Shown: positions 16,459 to 25,422, counted from the first letter of the stretch. The stretch is DNA of 64,000 nt from UBA1306 sp964396415 (GCA_964396415.1 CAYNFM010000004.1:15311-79310); one strand, 5' to 3'. Notes: generated from the letters alone by a model not told the origin. Translations and numbers: made by a program.

Positions 16459-17418
16459 ATGTCGAGGAAGCATTCGGCCTCAACTGCCGGGGTCAAACGG
16501 GGAGAAGGCGTGACGGTAGCTGTGCTCGCGTCCCCTGAAGACGGGGAATTCCTCCATAGCATCCTCGTGACTCTCGACGGCGCCGGGGTCGACGCCTATG
16601 GGCTCAAGATCCACGGGAGCTGGGAAGCCCTCCAACGCGACAAGGTGATAGCGCGGGTGGAGAAGGCGAGCCATTTCCTCGCCCTCGCGACAGAGACGAG
16701 TCTCGAGTCCTCCTGGTTTTCCTTCGCGACGGGTTACGGCTATAGCAGGGGCGCCAACTTCGCCCTTTTTCGCTTCGATTCCTCCCGATCCTTCCCCCGC
16801 TTCCTCTCCGGTCTCCCGATCTTCGACGGCCTCGACGAACTCGCCGCCTATTATCGGGCCGAGAAGGCGGATTGGCTCGTCCAGGAAGAACGTCGAGCGG
16901 CGCGCGCCGCCCTCCTCGAGATGGGCATATCGGTCCATAACGATTCGCTCGCGCAATGCGTGCGCGATGGAGACACGAAGGCGGTCGAGCTGTTCATGAA
17001 GGCCGGCTTCCATTCCGATACCCGCGATAAGCACGGAGTCCCCCTGCTCTGTCTCGCGGCGCGCGGCAAGCACCGCGCCGTGGTCGAGATACTCATCGGA
17101 CGGGGGGCCCAGGTCGATCAGCAGAGCGAGGACAGGGGCTATTCGCCCCTGATGGATGCCGCTCAGGCCGGCTCGGCGGATCTGGTTCGGCTTTTCCTTG
17201 AGAAGGGCGCCAAGCCCGACCTCACCGGCAAGGACGGGCAGACGGCCCTCGTCGTATCCGTGGGTCGCAACGACGTCGAGATCGCGCGGCTCCTCGTGTC
17301 CGGCGGCGCCGATCCCGACCTCGCCGACAAGCTCGGGCTCTCGGCGCGCAAGTACGCGGCTCTCTTCAAGAATCCGGTCATACTTTCCCTGTTCGAGCCT
17401 GTCTCGTCCAACTTCTAG
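16459..17418 (+). CDS. TIR-like domain plus ankyrin repeat protein
   Basis: 319 residues from ATG 16459; an in-frame GTG at 16444 is also possible, and neither has a clear ribosome site. Residues about 18-130 look like a TIR/flavodoxin-like fold (VTVAVLASPEDGEFLHSILVTL, then VIARVEKASHFLALATETSLESSWF), with the alternating pattern of TIR domains. The catalytic Glu that follows the conserved Trp in NAD-cleaving TIRs is not visible (SSWFSFATGYG). Residues about 162-315 hold four to five ankyrin repeats (for example KHGVPLLCLAARGKHRAVVE, GYSPLMDAAQAGSADLVRLF). No signal peptide. Likely an intracellular binding protein; target unknown. Ankyrin proteins are recalled from treponemes. Confidence 0.72.
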   Translation: MSRKHSASTAGVKRGEGVTVAVLASPEDGEFLHSILVTLDGAGVDAYGLKIHGSWEALQRDKVIARVEKASHFLALATETSLESSWFSFATGYGYSRGANFALFRFDSSRSFPRFLSGLPIFDGLDELAAYYRAEKADWLVQEERRAARAALLEMGISVHNDSLAQCVRDGDTKAVELFMKAGFHSDTRDKHGVPLLCLAARGKHRAVVEILIGRGAQVDQQSEDRGYSPLMDAAQAGSADLVRLFLEKGAKPDLTGKDGQTALVVSVGRNDVEIARLLVSGGADPDLADKLGLSARKYAALFKNPVILSLFEPVSSNF

Positions 17419-17455
17419 CTTGCGTGGGTCGAAGTATCGGTGTATTTTCTTTCCA

Positions 17456-19414
17456 ATGATAGAAATCGAAGCCGGACCCGAGGGCTTCATCCTCTCGTCG
17501 GGGGGGAAGCGGGTTCTATCGCACTCGCGCCGGAGTCCCTGCGTCGAAATCGGCCGATCCGAGAATATCGTGCGGCAAAACCGCTCGGGCTGCTTCAAGC
17601 TGCGCAAGCGTCGCGAGAATTCGGCCGCGCTGAGGTCCTATAAGATCGTCGAGCGTTCCGAGGCCTTCGCGGTCATCGATTTCGAGGGAAAGCTCAGCAT
17701 GGCCGTCCGGTGGCAGGATGGTTGCCTTCGGCTTTCCTTCTCGCGTTTCGACTCCACCGTAAATCTCTTCCGGCTCCGCCTCGCCGCTTTGCCCGACGAG
17801 CGGGTATTCGGCTGCGGGGAGCGCTACGACCGACTCGATCTAAAAGGCCGGCGCGCGGCCCTCTGGGTTCGCGACAAGCGTCTCGGTCGCGGCTTCGGAC
17901 CGAGCTCCTATCCGATCCCCGCGTTCGTCTCTACCAAGGATTACTGGTGCGTCGTGGATACGACAGCCTATACCCGCCTCGACTTCCGACGAGCGGCGAC
18001 CTTCCTGGAAAGTTGGGCGGTGCCGCGCGAAGTCGTCATGGGCTGGGGGGTCGACGCGCCGACGGTCGTCGCGAGCATGCACGCTTTCATCGGTAAGCCG
18101 CCGTCCCTTCTCGATTGGACCTTCGACGGCGCATGGATCGAGGTCCGAGGCGGGATGGGAGCGATGCGTCGGCGACTCGACTCGCTCCTCGATGCCGGGG
18201 TCAAGGTCGCCGCCCTCTGGTCGAGCGACTGGTACGGTACCGTATCGCCGGGGTCTCGAGCGATGCGCGGTTGCGCCTACGACGGCGTCCTCTACCCCGG
18301 CCTTCCCGCCGAGATCGCGGCTCTGCGGGCGAGAGGAATACGCTTTCTCGGCTATGTCTCGCCGCTCCTCGACCCGGAGGGAAGCCTCTACGCCGAAGCT
18401 TCCGCGAGGGGGTTCTGCGTCAAGGGCGCGGCAGGCGGCGATTATCTCATTCCCTCCCGCGGCTCCCCCTCGGCCATGATCGACCTGACGGCGGACGAAG
18501 CGCTCGTCTGGTTCAAGGCCATATTGAAGCGCGAGTTGCTCGGGCTGGGCATGGCGGGTTGGCTCGCGGACTCGGCGGACCTTCCCGCGGACGCCGTCCT
18601 TTCGTCCGGCGAAAGCGCCGCCGAAGCGCACAACCGCTGGCCCCTCCTCTGGGCCAAGGCGAACCGCGAGGCCATCGAAGAATCCGGTCTCGCGGGCGAG
18701 ACGGAACTCCTCGTCCGATCGGGTTGGCTGGGTTCGAGCTGCTATGCGAACGCCTTCTGGTCCAGCGGCAGGGAGGGGAGCTCCTCGAAACGCGATGGCC
18801 TTCCCTCCTCCGTGTTCGCCGCGCTTTCGCTCAGCCTGTCCGGGGGAGGCTCCTGGCATTCCGAGGCCGGCGGATCCCCGCCGTCCGGCGGCGCGCGGCG
18901 GCTCGAGCGCATCGCGCGATGGATCGAGATGGACGCCTTCTCGCCTTTGCTCCGCGTGAGCGACGGCCGGGGATTCGAGCCCGGAGCGCGGTCCCGGGCC
19001 GACCCGCAAGCCCTCGCCTTCGTCGCGCGGATGTCCGAGATCTATGCGGCGCTCAAACCCTATCATCTCGCCGTCGCCGCGGAGCAGGTCGCGGGAGGGC
19101 TTCCCCCGATCCGCCACCCCTGGATGCATTACGAAGCGGACCCGCAGGCGCAGACTCTCTCGTGCCAGTATCTCTACGGCAGGGATCTCATGATCGCGCC
19201 CGCGCTTTCCGGCCGCGCCGGGGCTCGCTCGTGCCCCATCACCGAACTATACCTTCCCGACGACGAGTGGGTCCACCTCTGGACCTCCCGAGACTTCCGA
19301 GGCGGCCGGATCGCAGTCGAAAGTCCGCTCGGCTATCCGGCGATCTTCTATAGATCGTCGTCCTCATTCGCTCCGCTCTTCGACGGGATCCGGCGAACGT
19401 CGAAACGCATTTGA
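17456..19414 (+). CDS. glycoside hydrolase family 31-like protein, YihQ subgroup, probable altered active site
   Basis: 652 residues from ATG 17456, 35 bases after the ankyrin gene. The fold and many blocks follow the YihQ sulfoquinovosidase/alpha-glucosidase group: VFGCGERYDRLDLKGRRAAL, GAWIEVRGG, AGWLADSADLPADAVL (nucleophile equivalent Asp372), HNRWPLLWAKANREAI, RHPWMHYEADPQ, YLYGRDLMIAPAL. The usual acid/base Asp (W-x-GD-x in YihQ) aligns with WSSGRE at about 435-440, so Asp is missing and the region is Ser-rich (GSSSKRDG). It could be a binding protein or use another residue. No signal peptide, so cytoplasmic. Confidence 0.75.
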   Translation: MIEIEAGPEGFILSSGGKRVLSHSRRSPCVEIGRSENIVRQNRSGCFKLRKRRENSAALRSYKIVERSEAFAVIDFEGKLSMAVRWQDGCLRLSFSRFDSTVNLFRLRLAALPDERVFGCGERYDRLDLKGRRAALWVRDKRLGRGFGPSSYPIPAFVSTKDYWCVVDTTAYTRLDFRRAATFLESWAVPREVVMGWGVDAPTVVASMHAFIGKPPSLLDWTFDGAWIEVRGGMGAMRRRLDSLLDAGVKVAALWSSDWYGTVSPGSRAMRGCAYDGVLYPGLPAEIAALRARGIRFLGYVSPLLDPEGSLYAEASARGFCVKGAAGGDYLIPSRGSPSAMIDLTADEALVWFKAILKRELLGLGMAGWLADSADLPADAVLSSGESAAEAHNRWPLLWAKANREAIEESGLAGETELLVRSGWLGSSCYANAFWSSGREGSSSKRDGLPSSVFAALSLSLSGGGSWHSEAGGSPPSGGARRLERIARWIEMDAFSPLLRVSDGRGFEPGARSRADPQALAFVARMSEIYAALKPYHLAVAAEQVAGGLPPIRHPWMHYEADPQAQTLSCQYLYGRDLMIAPALSGRAGARSCPITELYLPDDEWVHLWTSRDFRGGRIAVESPLGYPAIFYRSSSSFAPLFDGIRRTSKRI

Positions 19415-19424
19415 GATCGAATCG

Positions 19425-20336
19425 ATGAACCTTCCTGCCGGGATCGCGGCGGCCATAGCCGTGTCGGGCAACTTCGTCCTCTCCTTCGGAATGACCCTCC
19501 AGAAGCGCCACGTCGGCTGGATCGGGCGCAGGCCCGATCGACGGCCCCGGCGAGCCGCCGATTCCCTCCCTGGACGGGAGCGGCGCGGGGAAGGCCGCTT
19601 CTACCGCGATCTCGCCTCCTGGTTCCTCGGCTTCATGCTCGTAAACATCGTGCCGGCCTTCCAATACTTCGCCCTCATGGGCCTGTCTACGAACGTAGTC
19701 GGCGCCGCGGCGGGCACGAGCGTCGCCTTTACGGCGATCCTCGCCAAGCTCATGCTGAAGGAAAGCCTCGGGAAGCGGCGCCTCGCGTGGACCATCGCCC
19801 TCTTCGCGGCGATCGCGGCGGCCGGCTTGCTCGGCGAGGGCGGGTCCTCGGCTGCCGCGAGGCTTTCGTCCAAAGCCCTTTTCGTCTTCCTCGGCCTTCC
19901 CCTCGCCGCGGGAATCGCCCTCTTCGCCGCGCGGGTCCGATTGAAGGGGTCGCGGCTGGCAGCCGCGATCGCGGCCGTATCAGGATGCCTCGGCGGCTTC
20001 ATGGTCTTCCCTCTGCGAGCCCTCCAGATCGCCGCGTCCCCGAGCGCCGCAGGCTGGCTCTCGTCGCCCTATTTCTACGCGTTCCTCGCGGCGGGCTGCT
20101 CGAGCATGATATTCATCCAAGCTGCCTACAAGGACGGGGAAATGGCCGCGGTGGCGCCGGCGCTATACGGGATGCAGGTTCTCTGGCCCGCCCTCGCGTC
20201 GTATTTCGTCTTCGGCGCGAAATTCCTGCCGGCGCAGACGATCGCCTTCGTCCTGGTCGCGGTCTGCGTCGCCGTCATAGCGGGGATGCATCCCCAGCCA
20301 CCATCGGCCGCGGCGAGCCCAGGAGGGGAGTCCTAG
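19425..20336 (+). CDS. DMT-superfamily membrane transporter
   Basis: 303 residues with about nine to ten hydrophobic helices. The first helix (GIAAAIAVSGNFVLSFGMTLQ) ends in a basic loop (about 28-60, many Arg) before helix 2. FALMGLSTNVVGAAAGTSVAFTAILAKLMLKESL is a typical EamA-like half, and the second half mirrors it (MAAVAPALYGMQVLWPALASYFVFGAKF). It may be an exporter of a small metabolite; the substrate is not deducible. It is 10 bases after the GH31-like gene and converges on ispDF with a 4-base overlap. Confidence 0.7.
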   Translation: MNLPAGIAAAIAVSGNFVLSFGMTLQKRHVGWIGRRPDRRPRRAADSLPGRERRGEGRFYRDLASWFLGFMLVNIVPAFQYFALMGLSTNVVGAAAGTSVAFTAILAKLMLKESLGKRRLAWTIALFAAIAAAGLLGEGGSSAAARLSSKALFVFLGLPLAAGIALFAARVRLKGSRLAAAIAAVSGCLGGFMVFPLRALQIAASPSAAGWLSSPYFYAFLAAGCSSMIFIQAAYKDGEMAAVAPALYGMQVLWPALASYFVFGAKFLPAQTIAFVLVAVCVAVIAGMHPQPPSAAASPGGES

Positions 20337-21634
20337 CTTCTCTCCGGTACGACGGCGTAAATAACCGCAAGCGCGAGCGCTTCCACGGCTCGTCCCTCGC
20401 CTACGGCGTCGACGCCTTCCTTGGTCTTGGCCTTTACCGAGACCGCTTCCGGCGCAATGCCGACGCAGTCCGCCAGGCTTGCCCGAATCATCTCCTTGTA
20501 CGGGCCGAGCTTCGGCTCCTCGAGGATCACCGTGCAGTCGAGATTGCCCGGTTGCCAGCCGGCCTCACGGACGAGGCCGGCGACCCTTCGCGCCAGCGTC
20601 AGCGAGTCCGCCCCGCGCCAAAGCTCGTCCGAGGGCGGGAAATGCGTGCCTATGTCGCCCAGGGCGGCCGCCCCCAGCAGGGCGTCCATGACGGCGTGCA
20701 AGAGAACGTCGCCGTCGGAGTGCGCGTCCTCGCCGAGGTCGCTCGGCACCTCTATCCCTCCGATGAGGAGGGGACGGCCGGGAACGAGGCGATGCAGGTC
20801 CCAACCCTGGCCTATTCGGAAGGGCAGGGCGTAGTTCGTCGAAGCGGCGATATCGCCGGCATATGTCACCTTGCGATTGCCGATTTCGCCGGATACGAAC
20901 GCTACGGGCCCGACGTAGCGGTCCCAGAGCTCGGCGTCGTCCGTGCAATCCAGGCCTTCCGCGGCCGCCCTGCGGTGCGCCGCGAGAATGGTACCGAGCC
21001 TGAAGCCCTGGGGAGTCTGGGCGCCGCCGAAGGCGGAGCGCGGCGGATGGCGGGTAACCGTACCGTCGGAACAGAGCTCCTTGGGCGTGTCGACGAGGGG
21101 AAGGACGGGCACCGAGGCGCCGCACATGGCCGCTGACCGTGCCACCCTGAGCGCGAGGTCCGCGCTCGCCCAGGGCCGAGCCCCATCGTGGACGAGGACG
21201 ACGACATCGTCCAGGAGCGTCGGGTCTTCGGCCTCGGAAGATCCGCGATGGCCAAGGGCCTTCGCCAGGGCTTCGAGGCCGAGGCGCACGGAGTCGCGGC
21301 GGCAGGGGCCCCCTGCCACGACGGCGAAGCGCCCGGGACCGAGACGCTCCAGGGCCGCGAGACTCTCCGGGTCCAGGGCGGCGCGAAGCTCGGCTTCGCG
21401 TCCGGCGGGGGAGGTGACCACGAGGACTTCCAGGCCGGGAAGTCCCAGGAAGGGAGAGAGGGAGCGGTCCAGGATCGTGCGCTCGTCTACGCGCCGGAGT
21501 TCTTTCTTATCGCCGCCGAAGCGCTCGCTCGAGCCTGCGGCCGTCACGACGACGGCGATACGGAGCGTTTCGGCGCTCGTCGCCGCCGACCCCGGCTCTT
21601 CGATCGGCCCGCGATCAGCTTTCGAGGCGGGCAC
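20333..21634 (-). CDS. ispDF: bifunctional IspD-IspF (MEP cytidylyltransferase / MECDP synthase)
   Basis: 433 residues fusing two non-consecutive steps of the methylerythritol phosphate isoprenoid pathway. The IspD half (about 25-265) shows VVVTAAGSSERFGGDKKEL, VLVHDGARPW and DTPKE/TPQGF; the IspF half (about 275-433) shows GQGWDLHRLVPGRPLLIGG with the Asp-x-His metal site, EDAHSDGDVLLHAVMDALLG and the trailing AKTKEGVDAVG. A GTG start overlaps the end of carD by 20 bases, so translation is coupled to it. IspDF fusions occur in spirochaetes, epsilon- and alphaproteobacteria. Confidence 0.95.
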   Translation of the reverse strand: MPASKADRGPIEEPGSAATSAETLRIAVVVTAAGSSERFGGDKKELRRVDERTILDRSLSPFLGLPGLEVLVVTSPAGREAELRAALDPESLAALERLGPGRFAVVAGGPCRRDSVRLGLEALAKALGHRGSSEAEDPTLLDDVVVLVHDGARPWASADLALRVARSAAMCGASVPVLPLVDTPKELCSDGTVTRHPPRSAFGGAQTPQGFRLGTILAAHRRAAAEGLDCTDDAELWDRYVGPVAFVSGEIGNRKVTYAGDIAASTNYALPFRIGQGWDLHRLVPGRPLLIGGIEVPSDLGEDAHSDGDVLLHAVMDALLGAAALGDIGTHFPPSDELWRGADSLTLARRVAGLVREAGWQPGNLDCTVILEEPKLGPYKEMIRASLADCVGIAPEAVSVKAKTKEGVDAVGEGRAVEALALAVIYAVVPERS

Positions 21635-22115
21635 GTATGAGCTCGGCTATCTCGTCCTTGTCCTTCCCGAGCGAGAAGGAAATCTCGTCCTGAAGGAGGT
21701 TGAGGGCCGAATCGTAGAGCTTGCGCTCGAGGATCGGGAGTTCCTTGATCTTGGAACGGTGATATAGGGAGCGGACCACCGAGGCGATATCGAGGACCGA
21801 GCCCTTCTTGAGCAGGTCGAGGTTCATCTGGTAGCGAAGCTTCCAGTCGGAGGGGATGGGCGCGTATTCCTCGGATATGAAGGCGAGAGCCTTTTCGGCC
21901 TCGTCCTTGGGGACGATGGCGCGGATGCCGAGTTCGATCGCCTTGTCGGTCGGGACCATGACGGTCATATCGGAAAACTCCAGATAGATCGTATAGTAGA
22001 GGAGTTTAGTATCCTTGAAGGATTTTTCCTCGATCTCGAGTATCTTGCCGACGCCTTGGCTCGGATAGACGATGCGCTGATCGACCTTGAAGTCCGTAGA
22101 AGGGCTTTTATCCAT
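21615..22115 (-). CDS. carD: CarD/CdnL-family RNA polymerase-binding regulator
   Basis: 166 residues. The N-terminal Tudor-like RNA polymerase interaction domain is clear (FKVDQRIVYPSQGVGKILEIEE, then LYYTIYLEFSDMTVMVPTDKA), followed by a helical DNA-binding part (SVLDIASVVRSLYHRSKIKELPILERKLYDSA) with the Trp-containing segment SDWKLRY. CarD proteins stabilise open promoter complexes, often at rRNA promoters. First gene of the carD-ispDF operon, with a good promoter just upstream. Confidence 0.93.
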   Translation of the reverse strand: MDKSPSTDFKVDQRIVYPSQGVGKILEIEEKSFKDTKLLYYTIYLEFSDMTVMVPTDKAIELGIRAIVPKDEAEKALAFISEEYAPIPSDWKLRYQMNLDLLKKGSVLDIASVVRSLYHRSKIKELPILERKLYDSALNLLQDEISFSLGKDKDEIAELIRARLES

Positions 22116-22123
22116 AAGACACG

Positions 22124-22152
22124 ACGATAGCAGAAAATGTATAAAAAGTCAA
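22124..22152 (-). promoter_or_regulatory. sigma-70-type promoter of carD-ispDF
   Basis: On the minus strand TTGACT (complement of 22147-22152) and TATCGT (complement of 22124-22129) are separated by exactly 17 bases; the start codon is about 10 bases past the -10 box, implying a very short leader. The spacer is AT-rich against the GC-rich background. Confidence 0.6.
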
Positions 22153-22224
22153 ATTGCCCCAGGCCTTGCTCGGCCCTCGATGCGGGGCTATGGCGGCTGG
22201 GTCCTTCCGTGTTACCGTGTTCCC

Positions 22225-22911
22225 ATGGGCTTGCGGTACCGTTGCCTCGTCGCCGACCATGACGACACGTCCGTGATGAGCACCCCTTTCGTCCATTATC
22301 CGGCCCATGTCGAGGCGATGCGTCGCCTGCGCCCCGGGATCGAGCCGGTGAGCCTCGAGGGCTTCTTCAAGAAGAATTTCGATCCCGGTTTCGTTCCCTT
22401 TCTTTCGGAGGAGCTCGGGTTCAGCCGTACCGAGATGGACGCGAGCTACGATGTCTGGAGGGAATTCACCTCCTCGCGCGTCCCCGACTTTTTCCCCGGC
22501 ATCCTCGACATCTATGCCGAATACAGGCGACGGGGCGGAATACTCGTCGTCGCCTCCCATTCGGAGGTCCGGATGATCGAGCGCGACTATCGCGCGTCCT
22601 GCGGGCGAGCCGGGAGCGGGATGGCCTCCGCCGCGATGCCCGATCTCGTTTTCGGTTGGGACGAGGACCCCGATAGGCGTAAGCCCCATCCCTATCCGCT
22701 GCTCGGCGCGATGGCGCGCTTCGGCCTCGAGAGGGAGGAAATCCTCGTTCTCGACGACCTCAAGCCGGGCGCGGACATGGCCGCGGCCCTGGGCGTCGAT
22801 TTCGCCGCGGCGGGATGGGGGCATCGCATCCCGGAGATACGCGAGGCGATGCGGGGTATCTGTACCTACTACCTCTCCGGCATCGAGGAGCTTCGCGCCC
22901 TTATCCTCTAG
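22225..22911 (+). CDS. HAD-superfamily hydrolase
   Basis: 228 residues from ATG 22225; the open frame extends upstream over the carD promoter, which is not coding. HAD motifs in order: VADHDDTS (motif I, DxDxT), VVASHS (motif II), the Lys of DRRKPHPYP (motif III) and LVLDDLKPG (motif IV). The layout is that of phosphoglycolate phosphatase/beta-phosphoglucomutase-like enzymes with a helical cap, here containing a FFPGIL segment. Cytoplasmic phosphatase of unknown substrate. Divergent from carD. Confidence 0.8.
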   Translation: MGLRYRCLVADHDDTSVMSTPFVHYPAHVEAMRRLRPGIEPVSLEGFFKKNFDPGFVPFLSEELGFSRTEMDASYDVWREFTSSRVPDFFPGILDIYAEYRRRGGILVVASHSEVRMIERDYRASCGRAGSGMASAAMPDLVFGWDEDPDRRKPHPYPLLGAMARFGLEREEILVLDDLKPGADMAAALGVDFAAAGWGHRIPEIREAMRGICTYYLSGIEELRALIL

Positions 22912-22972
22912 CGGGCTTCATCGACGGAGGGTGGAGAGACGCGAGCGGAGCGTCCAGGATATATTGGCTTCG

Positions 22973-24391
22973 ATGAATCCGATCCTTTTAAGCCGTTTCG
23001 AGGAGGGCCGCCCCAAGCTCGCTCTCCGCTTCCCCGCCGCCGCGGTCAAGGGCGCGGGACTAGCCTTGGCGGCCGCGATGGCCGAAGAAGGCCGACTCGT
23101 ATCGGGCGAGGCCTCGACCCCGTGGCGCTTCGAGTCCATCGTGCAGGACGAGGAGGGCGCCCTCCTCGTCGGCCCTGACCCGGTCGGCCTCGCCGATGCC
23201 GTCGAGGAGGGCGCGCGCGCGGAGAGTCTCGACGAGGCGAAAAGCCTCGAGGCGGGCCTGACGCGCATTCTCTCCCTGGCCCGAGCCCTGACTCTTCTCA
23301 AGGGGGAGGGACGCCTCCCGCGCGGCATCGTATCCTCGGCCATACTCTTCGCGAAGGGCCGCGACGAGTCGATCCTCCTGCTCCCGCCGGCGGCGACGGC
23401 GCGGGCCCTGACCGCGAGCGGCGTCCGATCTCGCTCGGCCGCCGTCGCGCGACTCTCCAGCCCTCGCTCGACCGGGCCCGAAGCCGACGCCTCCTTCCTT
23501 CTCGCCCTGGCCGCCTACCGCTTCGCGACCGGAAAGAGCGCGTTCGAACGGGAGTCGGGCGAACCGAGCGGCGTCGCCGGCCCGGTCCCCGGCTCGACGA
23601 CGATCGCCCTCGCGGCGCCTCGACTCCACCCCGGCCTCGCCGCGATAGTCGATAGGGCGCTGGCCGATCCCGGATCCGCGCCCCTATCCGAATGGCTCGA
23701 ATGCCTCGAGACGGCGCGGGAAGCGGGATGGACTCGCGAAATCCCTCCCGAGGAGATGTCGGCGCTCGCGAGACGCCGGGAGGCCGCGGAGGCCCAGGCT
23801 CGTTCGAGGAAAAGGCGAGAGGACTTCTTCAGAAGGCGCGGAGCCCTCGTCGTCGGCCTAGCCGCGGTCGTCGTCGTGCTGGCCCTCATCGCCGGGGATA
23901 TGCTCAGGGCGCAGAAAGACAAGCCGGATTTCTCCGGTCTTTCCCCGCGGGAGCTCGTCCGGCGCTACTACCTCGCCGTCGATACGATCGACCTGGATTC
24001 GCTCGAGGCCTGCGGGGACAAGAAGGCCATAAAGAACGACGAGGATACCTTGATAAACCTCACGGTCCTCACGAAGACGAGGACGGCCTACGAAGGCAAG
24101 AGCCCAGTCGTCCGAGCGGAGAGTTGGGTCGCTTCCGGGAAGCCTCAGCTGGCGCCCGACGCCTTTCTCTACGGGATCGACGACCTCGCCATAACCGAGG
24201 AAAGCGGCTACGGGGGCGATCGGGCCGTCTTCAAAGCGGAATATTCCCTGTGGTACCTCGATAAACCGGACTCGGCGCCCCTCGATGCCGCCTCCGTTCC
24301 GACGGAGTCGCGCCGTTCCGATATTCTGACCCTCGAGCGAGGCAAGAGGGGCTGGCGGATCGTCGACTTGGAGCGAAAGACGCTCTCATGA
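22973..24391 (+). CDS. membrane-anchored protein with degenerate protein-kinase-like domain
   Basis: 472 residues from ATG 22973 (a GTG at 22931 is possible). Residues about 15-255 follow the order of a Ser/Thr kinase but without its catalytic motifs. LPRGIVSSAILFAKGRDESILLL (115-137) sits where a kinase has HRDLKPxNIL and the following strands, DASFLLALAAYRFATGKSAFE (172-192) matches the DIYALGxxLYELLTGxxPF region, and LHPGLAAIVDRALADP (218-233) matches the end of the C-lobe. No VAIK Lys, HRD or DFG is seen. A charged linker (260-290) leads to one membrane helix (290-310), then about 160 residues probably outside the membrane. Function unknown; pseudokinase is inference. Confidence 0.6.
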   Translation: MNPILLSRFEEGRPKLALRFPAAAVKGAGLALAAAMAEEGRLVSGEASTPWRFESIVQDEEGALLVGPDPVGLADAVEEGARAESLDEAKSLEAGLTRILSLARALTLLKGEGRLPRGIVSSAILFAKGRDESILLLPPAATARALTASGVRSRSAAVARLSSPRSTGPEADASFLLALAAYRFATGKSAFERESGEPSGVAGPVPGSTTIALAAPRLHPGLAAIVDRALADPGSAPLSEWLECLETAREAGWTREIPPEEMSALARRREAAEAQARSRKRREDFFRRRGALVVGLAAVVVVLALIAGDMLRAQKDKPDFSGLSPRELVRRYYLAVDTIDLDSLEACGDKKAIKNDEDTLINLTVLTKTRTAYEGKSPVVRAESWVASGKPQLAPDAFLYGIDDLAITEESGYGGDRAVFKAEYSLWYLDKPDSAPLDAASVPTESRRSDILTLERGKRGWRIVDLERKTLS

Positions 24392-24413
24392 AAGACGCGG
24401 AGGGCGACCGGCC

Positions 24414-25379
24414 ATGGAACCTATAACCGCATTCGTCTCCGGAGCGGCGAGAGGCTTCGATCTCGATAGCCCCGTCCTGCAAGCCCTCGACCATATGAGG
24501 ACTGGCAACCTCAGCGCCGTCCTCGTCACGGAGAGAGGTTTCCCGGTCGGAATATTCACGGAACGGGACGTCCTCCTCAAGCTTGATTTCCACGATCCGG
24601 CCTCGATCGCGAAGACGCGGCTGAGAGACGTGATGAGCGACGGCCTATACACCGCCGGGCCCGAGATCAGTTGCGGCGACGCCCTCGCCCTCATGAGGGA
24701 CAAGGGTATCCGCAACCTTCCGATCGCGAGCGAGGGCGCCGTGCTCGGGATCGTATCGCTCCGGAACCTGCTCAACTACTACTCCTCGCATCTCGAGAGC
24801 CTCCTCGACGAGATCGTGAACGCCCTGAGCTCGGCGATCGGCCAGCGGGATCCCTATACGGCGGACCACCAACGCCGGGTGGCGCGCATATCGGTAGCCG
24901 TCGCCGGGCGGATGGGCATGGACCCTGGCCGGATGAACGGGCTCCGCATGGCGGCGCTCTCCCACGACGTCGGCAAGATCGACGTGCCGATCGAGCTCTT
25001 GAGCAAGCCCGGCCGACTCAGCCGAGCCGAATTCGAGCTCATAAAGCAGCACCCTCAGGCCGGATATCAGATCCTCGGATCGGTCGACTTCGAGCGGCCG
25101 GTGGCCGAGATGGTCCTGCAGCATCACGAGAGGATGGACGGATCCGGCTATCCGAGAGGCCTGAGAGGCGACGAAATACTCCTCGAGGCGAGGATCATGG
25201 CCGTCGCCGACGTCTTCGAGGCTATCATGTCCTTCCGCCCCTATCGCGCGGCGCTCGGGCCCGAGCGGGCCAGGCAGGAGATCGCCGACCATCGGTCGAC
25301 GGCCTTCGACGCCGGCGTCGTCGACGCCTTCTTCTCGCTCCTCGACGATCCGGATTCGGGAGTGCTCGACGGCTTCTAG
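24414..25379 (+). CDS. CBS-domain HD-GYP protein (putative c-di-GMP phosphodiesterase)
   Basis: 321 residues. Two CBS motifs at about 8-60 and 70-122 (GIFTERDVLLKL and GIVSLRNLLNYY are their ends) form a ligand-sensing pair, probably for adenine nucleotides. The HD-GYP domain (about 135-315) has DPYTADHQRRVA, SHDVGKID (His184-Asp185), KQHPQAGYQIL, LQHHERMDGSGYPRGL and ADVFEAIMSFRPYR, all expected metal and substrate residues. It would hydrolyse cyclic di-GMP in the cytoplasm under nucleotide control. GGAGGG lies about nine bases before the start. It follows the pseudokinase-like gene by 22 bases. Confidence 0.87.
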   Translation: MEPITAFVSGAARGFDLDSPVLQALDHMRTGNLSAVLVTERGFPVGIFTERDVLLKLDFHDPASIAKTRLRDVMSDGLYTAGPEISCGDALALMRDKGIRNLPIASEGAVLGIVSLRNLLNYYSSHLESLLDEIVNALSSAIGQRDPYTADHQRRVARISVAVAGRMGMDPGRMNGLRMAALSHDVGKIDVPIELLSKPGRLSRAEFELIKQHPQAGYQILGSVDFERPVAEMVLQHHERMDGSGYPRGLRGDEILLEARIMAVADVFEAIMSFRPYRAALGPERARQEIADHRSTAFDAGVVDAFFSLLDDPDSGVLDGF

Positions 25380-25422
25380 CCGGCGGCGGATACCGCGCCC
25401 CTTCGCTCCGCGTCGGCTATAC

